A stretch of DNA of 64,000 nt from Clavelina lepadiformis (lineage: Eukaryota; Chordata; Ascidiacea; Aplousobranchia; Clavelinidae): positions 24,492,501 to 24,556,500 of the forward strand of contig NC_135241.1 in NCBI RefSeq assembly GCF_947623445.1, in the 5' to 3' direction. The notes beneath the pieces are model-generated. The model searched no databases, was not told the origin of the DNA, and worked only from the letters and a program-made list of their open reading frames with translations. The first letter of the stretch is position 1; every line of letters begins with the position of its first letter. Made by a program: the position numbers and the translations under genes. Positions 37,273 to 46,127 of the stretch are shown piece after piece.

Positions 37273-38427
37273 AAGTTTTCATTTGATCAGGTAAGAGAAA
37301 AAAGGTTAAAGTCAAATGTCCCAAGATTTGACATCATAAAAGCTTCGTAGAAATCTTGAATACACATTGTTTTCACACATATTTACTGTCATTTCGCAAT
37401 TAACGTGTGCTTTAATCTTGCAGATCGTTGTTGCCACACAGAAGATTGTGTTCAGGCACTTCATTGAATTTGTGTCATAAATCTACTCCTGGTGTCACAC
37501 GTTATCCAGGAATTCACAAAAGGAATTTCGATTTTTTCTTCAGAACGGTAAGCACAGCTCATCCAAAACTGACAAGTGAAATTGATGAAAAAACCGAAGC
37601 ACATTCAGACAAGCAATTAAACAATTCCCGCTTCAAAGAAGGTTTGTTCAAATTCTTACAGGCTTGTACAGGGATAAAGTTATTGATCGAAATTACTCGC
37701 AGGTATCTTGTCACTGGATGAGATTCACCGGCACATAGTTGATGAGAATGGTCGTGATATTGTTGTTATAGAACTGGCAGAAACCATAAACTATGTCAAA
37801 TATTTCGTTTTGGTCACTGCAAATTCTACGAGACATCTCGTGGTATGAATATCTTTTTTACAATTCCTTGTCTTCAATGGTGATCGTGTCTCAACAAATT
37901 AGAAGTAATTTAGTTCGTTTATCTATTCCTGTCTTCCAGCATATGGCTGAATCTCTGAATCGATTTTACAAACAAATGAAACAACCTTCTGACCCATTCA
38001 CTCTCATCGAAGGCAAAGGTTCATGCAACGACTGGCAGTGCATCGATTTCGGAAATTCCGTCGTTCATTTTATGCTCGAGGATGTTCGAGAAAAGTAAAA
38101 ATTTATCGATTTGAATTGAATAAAAATTGAAACAATTTGCTGACACCACAACTCTGTGCTAGATACCAGCTTGAGAAACTCTGGCTTCTGGGTCCAAAAT
38201 TCGATGATTTGACCAAGAACACACCCACCATGGAAGAAATATATGAGCAAGTTTCAAAACAGGGACTTACCCTTTTCTCAGACCAAAAGGATGACTCAGC
38301 AGAATTTATCGATGACTTTGACATGAGCAATCTTTGGGAAAGTTCACTTCCGGATGAGGAAGCTGCAAAGGGCGAAAACCCTCCTGCCAAAGATCTTGAA
38401 GATGATGAGGACGCTTACATTATTTAA
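37265..38427 (+). CDS. MALSU1: Mitochondrial assembly of ribosomal large subunit 1 (RsfS/Iojap family)
   Basis: MALSU1 binds uL14m and acts in mitochondrial large-subunit assembly and anti-association. Five exons (37265-37290, 37424-37641, 37703-37842, 37940-38094, 38163-38427) total 804 nt, exactly 268 codons. This supports the ATG at 37265-37267 as the start. The first exon plus the next gives MRRSFHLIRSLLPHRRL, an Arg-rich, acid-free matrix presequence. The Iojap domain follows: GILSLDEIHRHI, IVVIELAETINYVKYFVL, HMAESLNRFYK, IEGKGSCNDWQCIDFGNSVV and EKLWLLGP, close to human EGKDTDDWLCVDFGSMVIH and YELEKLWTL. An acidic C-terminal tail extends it. The start lies inside the LAGE3 stop region, which implies a shared or dicistronic transcript. 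Confidence 0.93.
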
Positions 38428-38495
38428 CCTCCGCATATTCGTTTTGAATCAAAGACATTACTGCCGACTCAAGCCCTTTTCTTGATAAATTTTTT

Positions 38496-38501
38496 AATAA
38501 A
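38496..38501 (+). terminator. polyadenylation signal after MALSU1
   Basis: AATAAA lies about 70 bp downstream of the MALSU1 stop. It is the first canonical signal after the LAGE3-MALSU1 pair. Confidence 0.6.
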
Positions 38502-38782
38502 ATCATTGACCTTTTTCTGATGGATGCAAAATTGGAAATGTCTGTGTTCTGAAATATTTATTGTTTTATTCCAACATAAAAACTCTTAGTAACAACTAAC
38601 AAGCCAACATTGCCCTTTCCTGCAATGTAAAATAGGAAGTATCATATTTCCGGCAAAGCATAAGCGCAGTATGTTACATGGTGACTGGGCATGCTAGTTT
38701 TCATTGCATATAAATTTCCTATAAACGAGGTATTAATTAATACCAAAAATTAAATTATCTATTTATAAACTATTTTCAATCT

Positions 38783-40358
38783 TCATGAAGGAGGACTGAT
38801 GTAATTCAAACCCTTGATAGCAGCTTCATATCCAAGGAAGCAACACTGCAAAAACAAACAATGTTTTCAGGCATCATCGCAAGGAAGTTTCCATGTAAAT
38901 ACAGACATCAAACTACAAATAACTTGACGTGATTCACTAAACATGAATAAATTGTCATTAATGGCCTCATTGAAACACTCTTGCTATAACTTTACTCACT
39001 GCATTAGCCGGGAAAGCTCTGAGCATGACAGGAACGATTCCTTTATACATGCCCCTGATGCCATCTGTTCGCATCACGTCGGCAAGCACATCCCTCGAGC
39101 CCCTGTAGGTTCCTTCTGGTGCTGTTATATTGAAGAAATAACAATGCATGACGCGAACATTTGTAGTTACGATGATGTTATAATAAAATGTACTTTAACC
39201 TGTTTGCAATCTCGATTTTAAGACATCCGGGGCGATTGCGATGACCCAGTTGAATATTCCAGCCATGCCCCCAGCAAATAAAACACTCCCAATGCTCAAC
39301 TTGGATGGACTAAAAAAATTATTATATTTGATTAGCGCTTGCAATAACTTATATCAAAAATGGCTATTTTTAGACAAATCTGTGAGAGAAATCTGCTCTA
39401 AACAAGCTCTTACTCTTGCCCAGGTGGAGTAAGAGCTCTTTTAATTCCTTCGTAACCAGCAAAATACATTCCACTAGCTGGGATATCTAGAAAAGATTTT
39501 TATTTTAAAACAAAATCAAACATGACAAAGATTTTGTTTTCTCACCTCTGCAAAGTGTCAGGATTGTTCCCCTGTATATGCTTCGAATCCCTCCCTCTGC
39601 GTAGAGCTTCTTTGCGCAATCAACTGGTCCGTTATACTTCTTCTCCCCTGCACTCTTCTGTATCTGAAGCAAACATTTGATTCTTTCCCCAGGCGCCATG
39701 ATAACGGTTGTGAGAATTCCCGAGAAACCGCCGGCGGCAAAAAGTTCGACTAATCTAAGAAAATTAAGTTTGATTTTTAAAATTCCGAAGTACTGGTAAG
39801 TTTAACAATTGACCAGTAACGACGTACGACAACTGCTTCCCAGAATTTCCTTTCGCCCATCCAACCATGTCTTTTCCGACTGCAAATCCGAAAAAGCTTA
39901 GTGCAAATATCGGGGATACCCCAGTGACTGGTGCAGCCATTCCTTTGTATAATCCACGGAAACCCTGAAGTAGCAGCAAGCAGAGTTTGCTGAGACTCAA
40001 ATAACTTGCTATAAGAAAAGTTGCTACAAATAATTTGTGGAAAATACAAATTTCTGACCTCATGTTTTATAGTTTTTGTAAAACAGTCCCATGTTCCTGT
40101 AAACAATGGTGCTTGACCTGGAGCAGGTGTTGGCATAGTTTGAAGACGAACCTGAAATGTGAATATTCCAGTGAATAAGTCGATTAGAATTTATTAACGC
40201 TTTTTTTACAATAACACATTTAAAAAGGATTCGGGGTCCATGTTATTTTAACAATGCACCTTTATTGTGTCCAGTGGATGTCCACTGACCACAGCACATA
40301 TTCCACCAAAACCACCAGCAATGAAGTCCTTCCAAATACTGCTTTTGTTATCACCCAT
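38783..40358 (-). CDS. SLC25A20: Mitochondrial carnitine/acylcarnitine carrier
   Basis: This inner-membrane antiporter brings acylcarnitine into the matrix in exchange for carnitine, feeding beta-oxidation. Eight exons, at about 40260-40358, 40059-40151, 39828-39964, 39546-39754, 39414-39486, 39200-39309, 39000-39121 and 38783-38845, sum to 906 nt, or 301 residues, the same length as the human carrier. The three carrier repeats show their signatures: [27 protein letters not shown] and [12 protein letters not shown]. Other matches are [50 protein letters not shown] and [10 protein letters not shown]. The [10 protein letters not shown] segment is diagnostic of the carnitine carrier subfamily. 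It is convergent with MALSU1, with about 350 bp between the stops. Confidence 0.97.
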
Positions 40359-40710
40359 TATTGTCAATTAGTGCAAATGTCAATAAACTGTAAGCACTAC
40401 TCTGAAGAAAGAACAACTGCTGGAAACAAAAACTGATTTTATATGAATTGCTTTAAAATGAGTGCGACATGGTAAGATTTCTCTTTGCAATATTTAGGGT
40501 GGTAGTGATGATATATACATGTAATTACAAATCGCATATATGATAAATATGTTACATAGCCTGTATCACAGTTTCTAAAATTTGCACTCATGTGGAGTTT
40601 ATATTCATGCGCAATAAGAAAACTTTCTACTTTGATATCTTAATAATTACCAACAAAAATGTAACTCTGCAGAAGCACAATTGAATGGCGTCACAACTTG
40701 GGTAGCAGGG

Positions 40711-40777
40711 TCTAATGCACAAATGCATTAGATTGCACAAATGCATTAGTTGTGTGGACGAGCACTTCTACACTAGA
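40711..40777. repeat. family D short palindromic MITE, deleted copy
   Basis: It begins TCTAATGCACAAATGCAT and ends AGCACTTCTACACTAGA, inverted termini related to those of the 42377-42474 copy. A direct duplication of GCACAAATGCATTAG lies inside it. Confidence 0.5.
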
Positions 40778-40910
40778 CACCAAATTATAGAAATGTGCAA
40801 GTATGTTAACAAATCAATAACTAAGGTCCATGTATTTAGAAACAAAGTGACTATTTCACTATATGAGGGTCACACAGCCTGTTGTTGAAGATAGGCGGTT
40901 AGGTTAGGAG

Positions 40911-41075
40911 AATGGGTATGCACAAAGTTGATTTCAGCTATTTAAGATTTTATTGGAGTTAGATTAGAAGGTAGATTTAGGTTACCGGTTTGTAACATTT
41001 AAGTTAGGTTAACAAGAAATTGTCAAAAATTACTTTTAACTGTTTATTTTCCAATAAAATAGTGGTAGCCATTTA
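40911..41075. repeat. dispersed repeat family A, copy 2
   Basis: It shares GTTGATTTCAGCTATTTAAG, the TTAGGTTAAC block and AAATAGTGGTAGCC with 5522-5740, in the same orientation and order. Confidence 0.6.
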
Positions 41076-41322
41076 AAAAGTATATAATTCACTAAACCTA
41101 TTTGACATATTCAGGTTTTCAAGAACACATACAATATTCCCCAATTGACTACATGGTATATATACAGTAGATGTATACAAATATAGCAACTTCTGACCAC
41201 ATAGCTTAATATATAGGTACCAATTATGCATTCTTATACACATAAGGTCATACATGAGTGCACATGTGTTTATTGTGAAAGTAGACGAGTCCAATTTAAT
41301 GTGCGAGTATAGTATTGTATTA

Positions 41323-42080
41323 GTTTATTTTTTGCCATTAATTGTGAGGAGCAAAATTTACGATGCTAACCATCAAAATTAATTGTTAAAAAATTCTGTT
41401 TTAAAGTCAATATAATGATACAATGACGATGACAACACAATCGCTCTTTTTTGCTTGAAAGTTGTTTTTAGTCTTATTCCTAGCTTAAACCGTTGTACTC
41501 AATGTTCCCTCTAAGCTGCGCGCGTGCACAAATGTGCACTGCTGACACGGTCTCCGCGCACAGAAAATCTGTGCTACGCGCAAGAAAAAAATCCAACCTG
41601 AATTGAAAATAAAATAAGCGCATAATAATGGCCACAGTGCGCATGTGGCACGTCTGATGTTGCTCACAGTGGTCCAACTGTCCAAGGGACCGCTCAGGGA
41701 GTTAAGGTGTTTGCTCAGACTCGTGAAAAATTAGAGGGAACATTGGTTGTACTGTTTATTTTTCGTCATTAACTGTGCGGAGAGAAAGTTACGATGCTAA
41801 CCGTTGAACCTATGCTCACTAACAATTCATGAGCAGGAAAAAGTGGCAAAGCCCAAGGGTTGTAAACATGCAAGATAGCAATAATAGAAATGTGCTATAA
41901 GACGGTAGGTTAGCATGGCCACCAAACCCACAAAATACTTTTTTTCATTCATTTTATTTTTCGCCTTCAATGTGGGGGACGAAAAATTGTGCTGACCCAG
42001 GTGGTTGCAAACATATTATTAGTAGTTAAGATAATAATTTCCACAAATTAGACTGGGCCACCAAACAAACAACGAAACAA
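41323..42080. repeat. family E array of diverged tandem units
   Basis: The block TTTTTCGTCATTAACTGTG-GGAGCGAAA-TTACGATGCTAACC occurs at 41323-41371, 41754-41802 and 41948-41995. The last two are also followed by matching GGTTGYAAACAT and GGCCACCAAAC segments, so the unit is about 190 bp. More copies lie at 42869-42911 and 51449-51500. Confidence 0.65.
41500..41745. mobile_element. MITE with perfect 15-bp inverted repeats and 8-bp target duplication
   Basis: The termini are CAATGTTCCCTCTAA and its exact complement TTAGAGGGAACATTG. Flanking direct repeats GTTGTACT lie at 41492-41499 and 41746-41753. The interior is GC-rich near the left end (GCTGCGCGCGTGC). At 246 bp it is non-autonomous. The 8-bp duplication suggests hAT. 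It sits inside the family E array and so is younger than it. Confidence 0.92.
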
Positions 42081-42376
42081 CTACACAAATTGGAAGATGT
42101 AGATGTTCCCGAAAATTAACTACACTGATATTACCAACCAATATAAAATATATGAATTTACATGGTTTGATTAAAATGACAATGAATATCTTAAGTGCAC
42201 AACAAATGGATGATTAAAGAAAACCACACAATAGAAACTCCATCCCAGGAACTGGAATCCTGCATATTCAGGAAAATTGCATATCCTGCATGACATGCCA
42301 CAAACAGGCAAAACAGTAAAAATGGTCCGTCACACAGTTTGAAGGCTATTTATACTTTTATATGAGAATAAAAGGG

Positions 42377-42474
42377 TCTAGCGCAAAAGTGCACAACCAC
42401 AGGATACATTTGTATGTACTATACCCCAGCTACACAAATTGTGACGCCATTTGGTTGTGCACTTCTGCACTAGA
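42377..42474. mobile_element. family D palindromic MITE, full copy
   Basis: This 98-bp element has 22-bp terminal inverted repeats of consensus TCTAGYGCARAAGTGCACAA plus CC. It begins TCTAGCGCAAAAGTGCACAA and ends TTGTGCACTTCTGCACTAGA. It could fold into a near-complete hairpin stem. No target duplication was established. Confidence 0.75.
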
Positions 42475-42959
42475 TCAGAATAAAAGAAATATGTATGAAA
42501 TGAATACACTTCCACAGCAATTCAATAATTCTAAATTAAAGACTTAAAACAATTCAAACAATTGCATAAACTTGAAAAGGTAATTTAATAAACTTTCAAT
42601 GGCCACCTGCTGTGTTAAACTTGGGGAGCAATTCTCTCTTCGACAAATTGAAACGTTTTTAATGGAATACAAAATAATTTTATTAAAATTTTAAACGTGC
42701 TTCCAATATAATATATACATTTGTATGGTGGTGTCATGGAAACATTGGAAATCAGCTCGATGGAGGAGCAGTTAGCATTCCTGGCTCGTAAATAGGCCTA
42801 TACGAGCCAGGTTCCCAGTTGCGTTACCGCTGTAATACAACACCCTTGAGCAAAAAATCTTATCGTTTTTTGTCACTGACTGTGGGGAGCGAAGAGAATG
42901 GCGCTAACCTTTAACCTAATAACAGCAACAAAGTATGAGCGACACTTGCTTCAGCTCAG

Positions 42960-43160
42960 TGGTCCTGGTGAACAGTTCCAAACTCGGGCAATATCCCAAA
43001 TAAACAAATAAAATGTATATTCAACGGAACTTGCACAAAAAACACCTCGGTAACCGAGGTTCGAACGTCAATCATCGTCGAATCAATTGCAAAGATTTTC
43101 CTCAGGCCGAGGATGCAGATTGTTGTGATACCATACCACCATGTGTAACCCGCGTAGGCT
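42960..43160. repeat. SINE-like family B, best-preserved copy
   Basis: It contains the hairpin CCTCGGTAACCGAGG followed directly by TTCGAAC, which together resemble a tRNA T-arm/B-box (GGTTCGAAC). It then has CTCAGGCCGAGGATGCAG and CACCATGTGTAACC. The other copies are at 13785, 35238 and 60860. tRNA-derived SINE is the working class; the A-box was not firmly identified. Confidence 0.65.
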
Positions 43161-43868
43161 ATTTTAGAAAAACCGAAGTCATGCTTTTTAAATAACAGAC
43201 ATAAACGATCGATTAATTATTTTTTATTGCGAACCAAAAAAGATGATGATATTAGCCTGGAAACTTATTTTGACGTCATTTTCGTCATGCTTGAGCGCTT
43301 TCCCCTAAGGAGGTTTCTCGACTCAGACCCTTCGCTCTTAAGTGTTTATGTGCAGTTGAGTAGCAGTTACTCTGCCATCCTGATCGTCCTGTCAATCTGA
43401 GTAATATGGCAGTGCACATTTGGACCTTTTTAAATTAATTTGCTGTGCAACGTGGACAGTGAAGATTTACCGTGTAATCGTTTTGTATTCCGCATTGCTA
43501 GTAATGACCGATTGTTCTAATAGGTTCCATGAATTGCCTGTGTTTATTAGATTGCCTGGTTTGATACTTATTCATTTAAAATCAAATGGAAATACATTGA
43601 AAATATGTGTACGGTACAAACAAGGCTATTCGAGAACTTCAGGGTACATGGTTCATATTTAATGTACATCGGACCTGTAAACAACATAATGCCTAAGAAA
43701 CATAAATTAGAGGCACCCATTGTAATAAAGTTAATGTGATAGATAGATTTATTATCATTTTGCTATTCAGGCAACAAAAACTTAGGCACTTACTGGCAAT
43801 TAAGTCATTGCTAAATTGACTGAACTGTGCACAATATTCTTTTTACAAACTGTCTTCCTCCGTAAGAA

Positions 43869-44984
43869 ATGTGGAATACTATCCATGAAATTACCCCAAA
43901 CCTTTATTTATGCAGTGGGACTGCAGTTACCAACAAGGAAGCAGTTTTGTCAAGGAATATAAGCCTTATAATTAACGCAACTCTTGACCTACCAAATAGG
44001 TCATGGAACACTCGTATAGACGTGGTGAGTGTGTTAAATAAATGATTATTTTTATAAATATTTTTTCGACCATGTTGCATGACAATCACTTCAAAGGTTG
44101 AATGCTGAAAGTCAATTTAACCCAATTGCATGAAAGATCTTTCTGTCAAAAGTTACCTGTTTAGTAGAATAGCTGGTGCGATAGGTGAACAGATGAAGTA
44201 CCTTCATATAATTTTTTATTTTTGAATGTTAAAACTGATGCAGCCAACAAGCTGAACGTAGTTTCTAAGGAGAACATTGCAAAGTTTATTCAATTTTAGT
44301 TTAAAGTAATCACTTGCTACTTTGATGATTTTAACTGAAATTACACTCACATTAATATGGCTGATTAATCATTAATTAAATTTCGACGGTATATAACTGT
44401 GTAATTTATTGTTGTATGTCTTTCCTTTTAGGTGCGAATACCTGTTAATGATGTTCCACATGCTCACTTAGAACCCTACTTTGACAAAGTTGCGGACTTA
44501 ATCAATGATAGAGCTAAGCTTGGGCAAAAATGCCTGGTTCATTGTGTTGCTGGTGTGTCACGATCAGCTTCATTGTGCATAGCTTATTTGATTAAATACT
44601 GCAGGTAAGTACGGAGTAGTTACCTCTGATTCTCTGTTGCTAAAACAGAGAGAGCATTAATTTGGCAGTCTGTGCTAATACTTAGACTGTAATACAAAAA
44701 TCAGGGCATTTCATCATGTTACCTTTGCAAGTGAGAAGTTTATGTTTCTTATCTTGGTATTTTTTTGCAGGATGTCTTTAAGAGAAGCTCATAATCATGT
44801 ACGCAGTCGACGATCAATTATCCGACCAAATGTTGGTTTTTGGCGACAGCTCATTGAATTTGAGAAGAAAACTCGTGGTGCAAAATCAGTGTCAATGGTT
44901 CAGTCATCAATTGGATTGGTGCCTGATGTATATTACAATGAGACAAGAAGTATGATATCCTGGCTGGGTAGAGCTAGAAGATAA
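43869..44984 (+). CDS. Atypical dual-specificity phosphatase, DUSP14/18/21-like
   Basis: Small DUSPs of this group dephosphorylate phosphotyrosine and phosphothreonine on kinases and adaptors. Three exons (43869-44024, 44432-44604, 44771-44984) give 180 residues; human DUSP14 has 198. The chain opens with ITPNLYLCSGTAVTNKEAV. It carries the general-acid Asp in PVNDVPHAHLEPYFD and the intact catalytic signature HCVAGVSRSA followed by LCIAYLIKY. The DUSP14 group hallmark SRRSIIRPNVGFWRQLIEFE is followed by VQSSIGLVPDVY, matching human VQTPYGIVPDVY. An AATAAA at 44995-45000 lies just past the stop. The exact member among DUSP14, 18 and 21 cannot be resolved and may predate their split. Confidence 0.95.
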
Positions 44985-46127
44985 TTTTCTTATCAATAAA
45001 TCCATGAAATCACTGTGTCGGTTTTGCACTTGGATAATGTGTAAGGTGTCTGTCATATATATTATGGGCTTTTTGTGTAAGGTGTTTGTCATTTATATAC
45101 TCATTGCTTATTTCGCCTTTTGTTTCTACGTTTGTCAGTTGTTACACATCCCTTTTCAGAATAAATTCATTTCGAGCATTTGAAGTATTTCTTGAATCTA
45201 TTGCAGAATGTCGACCATGATTAGCTTTTTACCGTTTGTGGAGAATTTTTGGGAAAAAACTGATTACGAAAGTTGTCTACAGTACTCCTGAAGATTTGAG
45301 CTCACGTTGACAGATGTAGTGCACATGACGTAAACACAATTTTGCATATATCCCCTGCAGTCATGATGGACGAGTTGAAATGAACATTTGTTGTTCACTC
45401 TTAGCATTGATCATGAAAGGATGCTAGCAGTCTTCCATGACACCATTATTTGCCTGAAATGGAGGGAATCTACACCATTGGTTGTGCTTCCTCCTTGCAA
45501 CATAGAAAGTGTTGAATAGCATCTCACATGCCACTACAACTACACGGGAGAAGTAACTTTGTAAAGAAATAGCTTTGTATAACTCCTCCAAGCATAGGCA
45601 GCTGCATCTTTGTTTGGTCAAAAGTCAAAACTAGCTGGTGACAGGCAAGGATCATCTCGGCAACAATCGCATAAGATCAAACATGGTTGGTTTTACAGTT
45701 AATATATAAGCCCTGGACTTGCGCACAAACTCACTGACTCTGGTATGAGAGATGCAGTCAGCCAGCAAAACCGTTGCCTCAACAACACTGGGTTGGACTT
45801 AATGCCCTCGATATGACGTACTTGAAAACTGTTTTATTCTGGACTGCTGAGAGAAACAATTAAATTGTTATGGAGTTTCCTGGTTACAAATTGGTTATAT
45901 TGCTCAAATAACTGGCAACCAAATTCATGCTGGTATCATATCCATGACGCCGAATGCTCGCAGTAGGTTTTAAAGTGGGTAACAGACAATCGCATATTCT
46001 TCAGATTTCGCCAAATTTTGAGGTTTATAACTTTCTTAGACTGGCCTGAAAATTCTGAAGACGATTGACAAATCCTCCATAATGCAACATTTTATGGTTT
46101 GAAATTTATTGTTTCTCAGCGAGAAAT
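44985..46127. other. intergenic region between the DUSP gene and RPL34
   Basis: The DUSP polyadenylation signal is at 44995-45000. A short direct duplication (GTGTAAGGTGTCTGTCAT / GTGTAAGGTGTTTGTCAT) lies near 45039-45093. No supported gene was seen; the two flanking genes converge here. Confidence 0.6.

Larger units (their letters stand above)
40359..43868. other. repeat-rich intergenic region between SLC25A20 and the DUSP gene
   Basis: No coding sequence is supported in these 3.5 kb. It contains, in order, family D palindromic MITEs (40711-40777, 42377-42474), family A copy 2 (40911-41075), a family E tandem array (41323-42080) interrupted by a hAT MITE (41500-41745), a further family E copy (42869-42911) and a family B copy (42960-43160). 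The divergent promoter of the DUSP gene should lie near 43,300-43,860. Confidence 0.65.

Noticed and set aside
43420-43662. 80-codon plus-strand frame upstream of the DUSP gene
   Set aside because: It does not join in frame to the DUSP exons, and the DUSP14-like chain is complete from the ATG at 43869.
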